DNA of 64,000 nt, from the NCBI GenBank assembly GCA_008508345.1, contig QNGE01003797.1, positions 1 to 64,000 on the forward strand, given 5' to 3'. Source of the stretch: Paragonimus westermani (Eukaryota; Platyhelminthes; Trematoda; Plagiorchiida; Troglotrematidae). Below the pieces are notes generated by a model. That model did not search any database. It had not been told where the DNA came from and worked only from the letters and a program-made list of their open reading frames with translations. Positions 11,925 to 22,770 of this stretch are shown in pieces; the first letter of the stretch is position 1, and every line of letters starts with the position of its first letter. Made by a program: the position numbers and the translations under genes.

Positions 11925-12425
11925 ACCCGCACCCGAGTCAGCAAAATCTGGTGTTATCTATCGATGTAGATGCGGAGCACATTATATAGACAGGAGTGAT
12001 TGCCAGTCACGAACCAAGGTCATGGAGCACATCATAAAACTGTGTAAAAACAAGGCAAGTGAACAGAGGATGTCACATTCGCAAATCGAAACAAGGTGTC
12101 TGCATCATCCATCACACGTCCTACTCCAATGGACCAACACCATTGCAACTCTGCAATAACATTTCGCGCTGTTCACTCAACGTCACACAGCCGAACACTG
12201 TGCTGCGCCGAAGGTTTTTCCATCTGAAGGTTCGAACCCATGTTGTACGTTCGCCGGGTTGCTACTAACATGGTGATGACAACAATTATGAACTCTGACA
12301 CTTGGCGTACAAAGATATCTCGTTCGCCTTTTCATATTTATATATGAATGTTTTGTACGCGTGAAGACGCAGTGAAATTAGTCCAGACATAAACAATGCA
12401 ATATTAACTTTTATTCAAATAGAAT
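11925..12425 (+). mobile_element. Penelope-like element remnant, group P3 copy a
   Basis: Aligns by eye with the 3' part of the P3 element at 57480-57950. It keeps a GIY-YIG-like scrap (CGAHYIDRS, then VMEHI), followed by the same non-coding 3' tail containing ACACAGCCGAACACTGTGCT. A decayed hammerhead-like terminal segment lies near 12355-12405. Frameshifts and stops leave no usable frame. The reverse-transcriptase part is absent, as is usual for 5'-truncated PLE insertions. Confidence 0.6.
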
Positions 12426-12744
12426 ACCGCCAGTATCTTCTTAACATTTTCTCTGAGAACGTATGCAGTTGAAAGTGTGAATCTTTGTTGAAGGCAGATT
12501 AGTGAATTCGTGCGCTGCCCAATAAAAGAAAATGTCATAACCTGCCGCCGTGCAGCAACAAAGTTGGTGTCACATAGCCTGATTATGACGTTAAAATCGC
12601 ACTAAAATAAAGTCGGACTGTCTAGAAGTAACCACAGGCTATTATGAATATTGGTGATTAGAGGGGAATCTTTGGTTTTCATGTACATTGAACATCACCC
12701 ACAACTGATCACAACTGTCGTATTCCCCTAGACTTTCCGGTCGG

Positions 12745-12905
12745 TCTCTTTCGAGAGAAAACACTAGACATGAGTTTTACTCTGACTGGAGTTCGTCAGT
12801 AGCGAATATCCTTTCTATGACCGTGACCAGAACTCTGGCCACGCCTTCGTGAGTCAACCGTGTTGATCATTGTGCCACTGATCTCAAATTAGGCACGACC
12901 AAATT
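12745..12905 (-). repeat. tRNA-derived SINE, family A, copy 6
   Basis: Shows ACACTAGACATGAGTTTTAC, GGAGTTCGTCAGTAG, AACTCTGGCCACGCC and TGAGTCAACCGTGTTGAT in the family order on the + strand, so the transcribed strand is -. The tail end is missing. Confidence 0.6.
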
Positions 12906-13714
12906 ATCATGTGTGAATTATCGTTAGTGAAGATAGTTAAGCAAGACCAATGGTGACTTCTGGATAATGGCGCACAACAACCACTCTCTAGTTCCCACCG
13001 ATATAGCAGACCATTACGTATTTTTGTATGGTTTCTACATAAACAAGCTCCAATCGGGCGATCACTTTGTATACTATCAAGAAAGCCGCTTGCAAATGGT
13101 CGGCATATTAAACTTTTACATTTGGGAAGAAATATTTTCATGTTTCTGTCAACGTCAATCTCCGAGTTTATAGGTGTCTTCGAAACTTACACACCTACGG
13201 AATTGTGGTAAACGAAAGTTTGGACTGTAAGGCTTTGGCTCCAAGCTTGTTTCATTCACTACTTGGTTCCAAATCAGTGGGCGCGTTATATTTCACGTAC
13301 TGAATAACGCAAAGTAAATAAACAGAATCTCGGTTTAACTGCTGCAAATCTAGCTGGAGGCGTGCTAACTTTGAGTCTGAAAATCAGTTAAACATTTCAT
13401 CATCTCCGAGAGTTCACCAGGTGGATTATATTAAAGGATGGCACGATGCCCCAACGAATGTTGACAACTTCGCTTTAAAATTATTAGCAAGTGTTTGAAA
13501 GGACTACTCACATTTCATTGCAACTTTTACCACAGATATTTAAATGGTTTACTTCTAATTAATAACCAATCAACGCACCGTATAGGTTTGATGACCCGGT
13601 CATTTGACTACGGGTTAGATACCTCATGCAACAAATAACATTAAAACTCAACAACTTAAATTAACCCCTAAACACCGTTAAAATTAAAACAGATCTCGTC
13701 ATTAAGCTATTTTG
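12906..13714. other. Non-coding stretch between SINE copies 6 and 7
   Basis: Open frames on both strands near 12884-13173 overlap each other and lack splice context or motifs. Nothing else is recognised. Confidence 0.35.
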
Positions 13715-13858
13715 TAGAAAGGCATTTCACTCGAGTTTCTCCCGTGATACAGCTATCCAGTAATTTAGCCAGGAACTATGTTTGAACTACTGTCCATTCT
13801 TTTTCGAGGCAACCGTTTAGAAGTTTCCCCAAATCATCTCAAATGAGACACGACTGAG
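13715..13858 (-). repeat. tRNA-derived SINE, family A, copy 7 (diverged)
   Basis: Retains CACTCGAGTTTCTCC, a TTTGAACTAC B-box relic, GAGGCAACCGTTT and the end segment CTCAAATGAGACACGAC. Strongly mutated but in family order and orientation. Confidence 0.45.
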
Positions 13859-13859
13859 T

Positions 13860-15050
13860 AACCATAAGTAAACGCTCGGCAGAATTCGCGTATGACGAAT
13901 GCACGGAGTACCACTCAAGTACAGGTTAGATTTGGCAAACGTCAAGTTAAATTTCGTCCGGAACCCCGAAATCAAAGCTTCCCGAGAGAGTTGAAAACAT
14001 GAAGTTTATCGGAGGTGTTGTGAGAGAGTCAGAGATTTAGTTGGAAAATCTTAAAACGTTGAACCATGGCTTCCGCGCTTGTCTAGACTTCGTGATTTAC
14101 GATGCAACAACACCTAATTGGTAATCAGTTGACAATCATTTTGATCACAAGTGCAACCAACTTTCAAAAACAAAGCAGACGGCCACCAATTCTTATATTA
14201 GAATGACTCACCTTATAATTTTGTCTGCTGCTGTTTTTCTTCGTTAATCGAATAAATTGGGCATGTTATCCTATTGTATATCTAATTCGCCACTTGTATG
14301 ATACTAATGGATACTTAGTCAACAGATCGATTCGAATTACTGTTGATCTCGAATTCAAAATATCTGCTTGAAGAAATTTTGATCGATAACACGGACGAAC
14401 TGTTGTTTTTCTGCAAACTGCAACTTCCTGGTAAGGTATACTACAAAGCAACAGTTTTCCGTTCTGTTTTTAATTTCCCTTCTTGTTTTGAAGTATAACT
14501 GTGGGCGTCACTATCTAGTAATACCACGACCAGGTAGTTTTATTTAAATGTCGTAAAAATTGCCATCAGAAGCAATATTTGGTATAGCTTTATAGAATAT
14601 ACTTGTGTTTTGAAACAGTCACTTCCAGTCATAAGTTTGGGCACTGCCTCATACCTGTACGTTACAACAGCATGAATCGACATTTTGTATCAAGCAGTCA
14701 TAGGTGTTTGATGACTGGTCATTCGGTTGGTGGGCCAAAGCCACTAAGCCCAGCACAATGATAGATTAATGGATAATTGTGTCTGAACATAGATGACCGG
14801 CTTCAGTTAGCTACTTAAGACCAATCTAACAAACTGCAAGAATTTTGGAGTATACTATCGTAATAGGGTGCCGAATGCACAAGCTGAGTGGACAATGTGA
14901 CCAGGACGTCTCTAGTGGCTACGAACACTGATTGATTGCTTTTTTCAAGGATGTGTCCGATAACACGGACTTGTGCACCCACTTAGTCGTGTGATCCCTC
15001 GGTCTTAGTAACAACCACCTCTAGGTTCAGCTTACGTAATGTTATGAGAA
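13860..15050. other. Non-coding stretch, nothing recognised
   Basis: AT-rich. The piece near 14697 (ATAGGTGTTTGATGACTGGTC) weakly resembles one near 13582 (GTATAGGTTTGATGACCCGGT). Too short to define a family. Confidence 0.35.
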
Positions 15051-15051
15051 G

Positions 15052-15111
15052 AAATGCGTAGCAAACAAGCTCGTTTTCGGTGTTTTATCATCAGGCTGAA
15101 ACAACACATTT
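15052..15111 (-). ncRNA. Hammerhead ribozyme-like motif of PLE group P2
   Basis: On the - strand the order is helix I, CUGAUGA (+ 15088-15094), a 9-nt spacer, GAAA (15075-15078), helix III and cleavage site. Helix III pairs AACGA with UUGUU around a GC turn. The base before the site is U16.1 and H17 is U. Helix I has AGC/GCU next to the core, then a 6-nt bulge, then 8 bp of AAAUGUGU with ACGCAUUU. Helix II has essentially no pairs. The motif lies 160 bases downstream of the P2 coding remnant in the sense orientation. Hammerheads in PLE terminal repeats are established; activity of this copy is untested. Confidence 0.6.
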
Positions 15112-15269
15112 ATATGGGTTAGATGGGGGCGGTAGATAACATATCACTAAAGCGAAAGATGTCAGTGAACAGTTTTTGTCTGGTTTGAGTCATGAGACTT
15201 AGTTACGTAACATTGGCCACCTGAGATGTACGAAGTCTGCGAGGGATGCGTCACATCTACGCAGTCATT

Positions 15270-16487
15270 CTATCCTGGGTTTGTGTACACGGCCATGGAA
15301 GATTCAACGTTTTGATTAGTTGTTTTTGAGCGCACAGTTGTGGTGAGTATAGGCGAATCGCGATAGTCTATGCAACTGACAGTATACGACCTTTGACCTG
15401 TTTCGATTGTATCCCAGATATTCGGTAGATTGGCTTGAACGATTCGGTCTGGTTGATCAGATGATTTGACTAGATCAAATGAGTGGCGGCCGCAGACGAA
15501 CAGGGCCTTATCGATCCTCGCGTCAACACAAAAAGAGGCGGCATTACCAGGCAATATATCTTTCAACTGGGAGCGCAATACTGGTGTGTAAACAAACTGA
15601 ACTCGTAGTGGAGCTGCGAAAAGCGTCTTATTGATTGCTACACTAAGTTTCATGGTTACGGTTTCAGCGACACCATCACCCTTGAAGGGCAAAGAAATAT
15701 AAACAGACTTTTTGTCTGTAGTTTGTGGTTCATCTATCTTAGCGCTTGTTAACATATTTTTATGAATAAATTACTCCGGATAGCCATTTTCAACGAGCGT
15801 ATTGAATATAAACTGGCTTTCCTCTTCGATGCTGTCGCTCGAACATATTTTCGTGGCCCTATCTATCAGACATCGAATTAGGTTTCTCTTTTATTTTAAC
15901 GGTACAAAACTATTGAAGTTTGTATACTGACTCGTCCAGGTTGCCTTAGGATACACCTTCCGTTGTATCGTGCCATCCTCGCGACGGGACATGAGCACGT
16001 CAAGGAACGCTATACCTACAGATGATTCGGGTTCCAGGGTGAAACGAAGATTCTTATGCACAGAGTTGAAATGAGTCAGCACCTCACCAAGGCTTTTAGA
16101 TTCATCTGCCACACAGATGATATCGTCTATATAACGCTTGTAAGGGGTGACCGACTTTATTTGATCTGCTAATGAGCTACACTCTAACTTTGCCATAAAG
16201 ATAGCAGCCAGCAATGGTCCTAGTGGCGACCCCATTGTTACTCCGTCCTTTTGACGGTATAACTTGCCAGAGAACTTATACTGAACGTTGTGTGTGCAGC
16301 GATATAGTAACTGCTTTAATTCTTCTACTGGTATTCCCACATTGATATTATTACTTTCAATATACTGTCCGAGAAACTCAATCGTTTCATTGAGTGGGAT
16401 ATTAGTGTAGAGAGATGTGACGTCAAGCAAGCTGTGAATGGCTAGTTTTTTCATGTTACTGGTAAGCACAGAGTGAGCTGACCCCAA
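15270..16487 (-). pseudogene. Penelope-like reverse transcriptase, group P2, interrupted and 5' truncated
   Basis: One reading frame, broken by two in-frame TAA stops at 15891-15893 and 15771-15773. It encodes the palm of a PLE reverse transcriptase: LLDVTSLYTNIPL (motif A), GVTMGSPLGPLLAAIF (motif B), YKRYIDDIICV (motif C with the catalytic IDD) and FLDVL (motif D). The linker region after the RT follows, including ENGYPE and SLPFKGD. Compared with the intact P1 element, the stops fall at a tyrosine and a lysine codon. The N-terminal half, including the PKTHK region, is missing upstream. The last 100 codons stay open but I cannot find the CCG/YIG box of the GIY-YIG nuclease, so the 3' coding end is probably rearranged. 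Confidence 0.85.
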
Positions 16488-16499
16488 CAGGCTGGTCTC

Positions 16500-18900
16500 T
16501 GATTGAATATGTAGTTTATTCGACTAAGCTGTGTTGAATGTCTGTCTTTTCGACTTTATTAAACCTCGTGTTTTATGCATATTATGATTAATTCTGGGAA
16601 GATGGTTTGATACGGTTTTCTTTGCACCCTCTGGGTTGAACATTAGATTTTAATGGGAGCAATGTCAGGCATAGTCCATCCGCAAACCTTCGTAAAATTC
16701 CGTTCTACATATACGAATAGGGTGCTTAGTTTAAACTGGCAAAAAACATCAAACTCTCGAGAAGTTACTCTGGAAAAAACTTACAGCTAACTCTTCGGGC
16801 AAAGCATTTCATCTTTTTTGAACAATAAAACCCCTGGCTTCTACGATGATGCTGAACCGTCTAGCTGAAATGCATTTAGTTTGAATAAAATTACCATTCG
16901 GCATCCAACCGTCTCATCAATTACCAGAGGTCTTTCATCCACCATTATCTTGTTCAGGTTAACGTGCCAAACTAAGCTTACGTCAGTAAATTTCATCAGA
17001 AATCCATCACAGTGAGAAATGACTAACCACTAACAAGGTGTTTTATTTCCAGTGTGACTGAATGTAAACCTTGCAGCAATTCTAGGGTTCACGGATTTCC
17101 ATGTTGAGTTTAGTCGGCTGGTTAAAGGTACTGTAATTGGCCTTTGGAAAAACGCACCTTGAAGCTCACACAACCGTGGTCGGAACAATACTGCCGGCGG
17201 GCAGGCCGCGTTCTTGTCATTCAATGATGGGGTATCAAGTTACGCCAGCTTTTGCAATGTGCACCACAAAAAATAATGTACAACGGAGTCGCAGTCAGGC
17301 CCATATGGGGCTCAACTGTTCGGCAATTCACGCTGCATCCGCTATGCACGTGACCGCTTGTTTACTGCCGGCAATCGCGACGCTTCATGTTTAGGCACGG
17401 GTGGGCGAACAGCATCAATTTCTCATGTTACTTTTTTATCTGGACATGAACATTAGGGGGTTGGATCAGTTCAAAGTTTAACATCTCACACTTGCTTATT
17501 TCATCCGGGACCTTGGACTTGGGTTGATTTGTGCGTAGATTTTGGAGTAGGCAGTGAGACGAGAAAATCCTCATAGTTAGTTTCACACGAAACGACCTGT
17601 TTGATTAAATCGACCCCGTACGTAGTGCGAGTTGATTGCGTTCGTGAAGCTAAAACGTTATGAAATCCTTCACAGGTTCGCCTAATTAACATCACCCGTT
17701 TGATTGACATGGTCAGACTGGTAATGTTTGTGCTACAAAGTGAGCGATCTTGTCTGCTGTGAGCCGACTGTTTCAAGAAATGTTGCTAGATTCAGCCGCA
17801 TAGTAAATGAGTGCATGCCATAGGTCAACAGAGGTTAGAGACTCGAAGCTCTCTTCTGAAATATCATCCGCCTAATAGCTACGAAGACGCGAAATATACC
17901 AGTCAACCTGACTCGTCCATTTTTGTATTTTTGTAAGAAAGCATTGTGTATAGTTCCATACTACGATCACAGTTTGTTGCATATACTCTTCATCAACGGA
18001 AAATCCGCTACAGGAAATTTTATCTTTTCTACATATCATTATATAAGCTACAAGTTTAAAGTATCGTGGATCAAACTCAAAATCAAACGACAACGTCATG
18101 GGAGTAACTGCCAACCAACCGTTCTTCAAATTTCTATTCGGCTTGTGGTCGTTGAGGTAATGGGCGAAGTAAAGGAGAATTGAAGCTTTATGCGCACAAG
18201 TACGCACGAACAGGCTTGCAGAATTACTTCGCAATAATTCGTAATGCGGTTTCGGTGAACACTACTTGTGAGCAGAAGGGCAAATCGGAAAAAGATTGGT
18301 AGTAAATTTATCATGGGCATTTTGGTGTTTAGAGCCAATATCTCCAGCAGGAGAATGAATTTCAGCTGAACTAGAAGGATGCTTGATTGCATCGTTTGCT
18401 GAGAATTTGGCGAATGTGACTATTAGGCGGTGAAATCAATGTGCTACTACACGAACAGTGGTTGGCACCTCTATACTGTACACGTTATTTTTCATTGTTT
18501 TGGCCGACAAACGACGAAAGAAAAATGTCAAACTATCAGTGAGACATTACTGCCTTTTGTGGAAACGTCGAGGAGTTCATAGGGTGGCTGAATCAACGGA
18601 TGTGAAACCTGAATGAACAGAGATATTCATTCTTACAGAGGAGAAAAAGTGTGTCTACATATCTTGTTGAGCTTAGCGTTAGATAACTATTTCTAGGTCA
18701 TTTTGCAATTTCTATTATTTAGTTTTTCACATTTTTTTCCTGATGCAACCTCACGTGTCGACAGCCAATGTAGGCTATTTCACTGTCATTTTTACCATTG
18801 TGAAACTGCACAAATGGGTTACGTGTGTTGTTTTATTGTAGATGGATACCGGATTCAAGGACACCAGCGAGCTCAATTTCCGTCCAACCACACTGGCTTG
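16500..18900. other. Non-coding stretch between P2 and the transmembrane frame
   Basis: The piece at 17137-17394 is more GC-rich and open in one + frame but has no motif. The acceptor-like TTTATTTCCAG at 17041-17051 is followed by VTECKPCSNS and then a stop. Overlapping frames at 17872-18392 are AT-rich and patternless. Probably intron. Confidence 0.35.
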
Positions 18901-18902
18901 AT

Positions 18903-19207
18903 CAACAACGACCAGAACATCGTCAGGGATACAAGACTGGGGGGGTCGGAAGAATCCCACACAGGAAGTCGGTACAAACCATACACAATATTCATCTGAT
19001 GGCCGACGGATTCATGAACCGAATGGGTTAGATGCGATAACGATAGGGTTGAAGATTTCAATCGGTGCCGTCCTCGTCCTGAGCAGCCTAATGGCAACAA
19101 TTCTGATCCGCCTGTACTTCCGAAGGTCACTTCTAGCTCCACAGTATAAGAAAAAAACAAGCAGAACTGGGAACTGCAGCTTAACTTTGCAGCTGCTACA
19201 GCTATAA
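18903..19207 (+). CDS. Candidate transmembrane exon, possibly of the Eph-type gene
   Basis: This + frame encodes about 45 extracellular-type residues with an N-glycosylation site (NHT). A hydrophobic segment from about 19037 to 19120 follows (ITIGLKISIGAVLVLSSLMA and onward) and ends in the basic stop-transfer RLYFRR. A single-pass type I topology fits the membrane-spanning exon of a receptor kinase. The link to the Eph-type exon 9.4 kb upstream is inferred only from strand and order. The left edge is uncertain: AG at 18925-18926 would give a phase 1 acceptor. Possible donors are CGAAG/GTCACT and CCACA/GTATAAG. A run of seven G at 18938-18944 separates this frame from a longer upstream frame and could hide an indel. 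No kinase exon follows before the repeats. Confidence 0.4.
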
Positions 19208-22200
19208 CAATTGTCGGGCAGTGTTGATAAATATTCACGCCACTTGGGTCTCGAGAAGAGGCCATTGCTGAGTATCGAATGATTTTGTGCCCACAACTTT
19301 CAGATTATATCAGACGGGTTGCAGATATCGCCTTTATGACCTAGGACCTGAGGCGACCACTTTAAGATAGATTACCAGCTGGGACTCTAAACAGCCTCAC
19401 GCACAGTCTGAACGATTCCTTCTCAGTCGCAGCCTAAAAGGCAGCCTTCAAAGACACATTTGTCAGAAACTTTACTGAATAGCAAGCACAAACAACTGAC
19501 CGGATTTGGTCGCAATTACGAGACCGTTCGGATTGTTAAACTGCCTTGTTTGAACCAAGCTAAACAAAAGAATCGACAAACGTGACATTGAGGAAGCAGA
19601 CAGCACTTAACCCGTGAAAATTGGTTGCACTGGATAAAACGGACAGCAGACAAGATGATACACAAAAGTGGTTTTAGTAAAATGGTTAAACTAAACTGAC
19701 GCATCCTCGTATTTTATGTCCTCGCATAACTTACTGCTTTTGCTAATATTGTTAGTAAATAAGATTGGACTAAATGATGGAAAGCTTTTGAAGTCTCTCG
19801 AAATGAGGTCCAGAAACATGCCACGCTTGACTACACGAGTAAACAAGTGTGCACGAAATTGCTAAAGGTCGAACACTGCATGGATTCCAAGTTGTCGTAT
19901 AGGTGATGGATCATGTTAGCTTCTAAAATCCTAAGGATTTCAAAACAACGGTCGCATTTTTGTACCCGATGACCACCTACTGTAACGTTGAAACGGCTGA
20001 GGCATGAAAGTGTTGAAGAATTCCACAAAAACGTTTATCGGACTGTTGTTTCTACATGTTTCGCGAAGTATTTTGTTGTGTAATTCACATTCTGCGCGTT
20101 TTGGAAAAACACCGCATATGTGGCTTTAAATCCGTCAAACCACACGATGCTACTTCAGTCTGTCCTAGTTCCGTATGACGGTGTAAAATTAACTGGTTCC
20201 ATGTTTATCGTACTTCACGTTCGCACAAACCCAATGACTGCTTTGACAAATGAGTGATTCAACCTACCTGCAACAAATCAGCTAACCTCTCGCTGTTCGT
20301 CTCAGGCCAAAATATACGCTGACTGTAAACCGTTACTAACAGCACTTTATGAGTATAATGTCTTGGGAACTTCACAGATAGTTTGATATGATCGGAATCA
20401 CGTTTACAATATATTCTCTTTATGGTTTAATGTGGATCTTTGGGTTAGAATGTTCCGGTGACACTTTGTAAACGAATGCTCTGTTTCTGCTACATCCAAA
20501 ATTCGGTGTAACGCTCAGCGTTCTATTTCTAGCATCTATAAGATCCATATCAAATTCTAGGGATTTTGCCAACCTTAACATAACGCTTTGTGTTGCCAGC
20601 ATTGTCTCGTCAGTTCTACATTTTTCACGCATATGGCGACAAGATTATGCAACCAATTCATTTTTGTTATCCGTTTACTAACAAAGCAGAAAAAGTCACT
20701 TACAACAACGACAAACACAAACGAACAACTGTCATCAGAAAGCAGCACACTTAAGTTTCTTTAAGAAACCTGTAAGAAAAATAGATTGCACATAAATATA
20801 CGAGTAATAACGGCTAAATTGCATCAGCTTGTCAGGCTACTGCAATTCAGTCGTGACCTTATCTGGTTTGGTAGAGGTCAGGCCTACAGAACCTTGGATG
20901 TCATCACTTAATTAGTCTTTTACTCGCCATGTCGCACTACAGAAGGTTTTGGTTTGAGTTTAATATACTATGGATAAATCTCATTTGGCTATCGCTCCAC
21001 CTTTGTTCTACCTAGAATATATTATTATAGGCTGAAATATTCAAACTCCAAACAGGAGTGATATGCCATTCCGTCAAATGCTGTCAAATGTTTGCTTAGC
21101 TATACAAAGTCTCTATTTTTTCTATGAATAGTAATCAGCTCGCCCAACCTTCTCGATAGATGATACAACTGGTTACTATAAACACTAATTGATAACGTTG
21201 TAATTAGGGCTTTCTAGTGATGTCGCAGTTTCTATTACATCAGAGCTGGCTGCGCGTGTGGATATGACAATTCGGTTGGTCCTAATGCGATAAGGGTCAC
21301 CTGTGAGTACAAATCACTAGGTAATTCCAATAGGGCCACCAACGGAGCTACAACTAACATGATCTTCAAAAAAGGAGATTCGCCTCACTTAACGTGCTAA
21401 GGGTTCTCCTTTGTTGACAGTAGAGCTGCACTGTCATCTTTTAGCGTACGCTAGCTGGCTCAGAGGACACCAAATCTCGTGCGCAAACAGTGCACCACTT
21501 TGTAGTATCTCACAATTCTTCAAATCTGTAGGTGACAGTAAACTTCCAGCAGAACACCCCTATGAAACACGTGTTGTTAGGCTAGCGAACTATTTTAAAC
21601 ATCGGAGAATCCTGTGGTACTAGTGCAATTTCTTCTCACTTTCACTTACATGTGTAATCCATCATGTAATCCATTTGTCACAAAAAACTTTAGTGTGTAG
21701 CTTTCTGCCAACATGCGCTCACTCCTTTTTTCATGAGAATACTGATTTTTGCTCCGTTACTAAAGAGGACATCACAAAAAGAGATAGCGGCTGCATACTT
21801 TGTGAAGGAATGTAATACGGTTGTGGGCGGCAGTTAGTCCATGTTTGCTTTCTTTTAATCCGACACAGGAATCGCAGGTCGAATCAAGCGTAGCTTTCCT
21901 ACCAACAGGTTAACCCTCTCATAATTAAGTTACTACTCACGTCAGTGACGTCTCACCCTGCTGCGGTAGGTTATCCAATAATTTCTTAATTTTATTCAAA
22001 TTGCATGCTACCAAAGATGTTGATAAACTACGAACAATCAGTTAACAGCAACATCGCCCGAAATAAAGTTCACTAATATATGTATGTTTTATGTATAATA
22101 TGTGGGACCAATCAAAACAGAAGAATCATGCTCTACACACAGTTGATTTTTTCTTCAGCTTGATGACCGCATCTGGGATGACACTCACTGGATAAGTCGA

Positions 22201-22375
22201 ATGCTTTTAGTGGAATTTTCCAAATGGTAATGGACAATGCAGAAGAGAATGAGCACATATGGAAAACATTATGGAATTTGGCTTGAAAGGGGGTCAGACC
22301 ACATTCTTTCTCTCACACCGACGCTTGTGGTTCGTTGAGTCGTCAAATCCTCTAAACGTTTTGTTAATGAAAGTT
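19208..22375. other. Non-coding stretch
   Basis: I looked for kinase glycine-loop or HRD-type exons on the + strand and saw none. The 70-codon - frame at 20420-20632 looks somewhat protein-like but has no motif or splice support. Confidence 0.35.
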
Positions 22376-22539
22376 GGTCTAAAACTAGAATGAACGACTG
22401 CCCGTGCACAGAGTGTGAGCAAGCTAATCAGTCTTCCCAAAGGCTATACCGGTCATACCTTTATCGGTCTACAACATCAGGACATGAAGCATTCACAATC
22501 CTTCACCATTTCGAGATTGCAAAAAATATCAGTGAAAAC

Positions 22540-22770
22540 TGGTCTCCATCAGCGCAGAAAGAAGACATATGTCGCGATATGTTAACATTTCGTTTACTCT
22601 CATCAGTCGCAAACGTAAAACATGCAAGTTATATAAGACAGGCAATTAGAAATAGACAGGGTAGGGATACGCATACAATCACACCACGTATTGTCATCAC
22701 CACCACGGCAACCCTATAGGTTGCTTCACCCACTTTTGTGCACACAGCGCCGGCTGGTGAGCTCTAATCT
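22540..22770 (+). repeat. Terminal-repeat segment of an old PLE P1 copy (left end)
   Basis: Contains an antisense hammerhead-like motif at 22571-22613. The flank (GGCAATTAGAAATAGACAGGG and onward) reads as the reverse complement of the segment before 25760. The part after 22650 is repeated in direct orientation at 24560-24700. It is the left inverted terminal repeat of the P1 remnant that ends near 25830, or a solo piece. Confidence 0.55.
22571..22613 (-). ncRNA. Hammerhead ribozyme-like motif, P1 old copy, complete core
   Basis: On the - strand: UUUGCGA, CUGAUGA, GAGUAAAC, GAAA, UGUUAACAU, A, UCGCGA. Helix I has 6 bp (UUGCGA with UCGCGA, one G-U). Helix III is the palindromic AUGUUAACAU, with A15.1 paired to U16.1. 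H17 is A. Helix II is a single G-C closing AGUAAA. Relative to the younger copy at 50758 it differs at two paired positions, and pairing survives by G-U/C-G exchange. Confidence 0.6.

Noticed and set aside
15270..16487. TAA codons at tyrosine and lysine positions of the P2 frame as a sign of a changed genetic code
   Set aside because: Two isolated stops in a truncated retroelement are ordinary decay. The intact P1 frame uses standard stops.
17137..17394. GC-richer + frame near CKPCSNS as another Eph cysteine-rich exon
   Set aside because: The cysteine-containing frame stops after 17 residues and the spacing does not fit the module.
19208..22375. Kinase exons of the Eph-type gene
   Set aside because: No glycine loop, HRD or DFG context was seen in any + frame, so I do not claim them.
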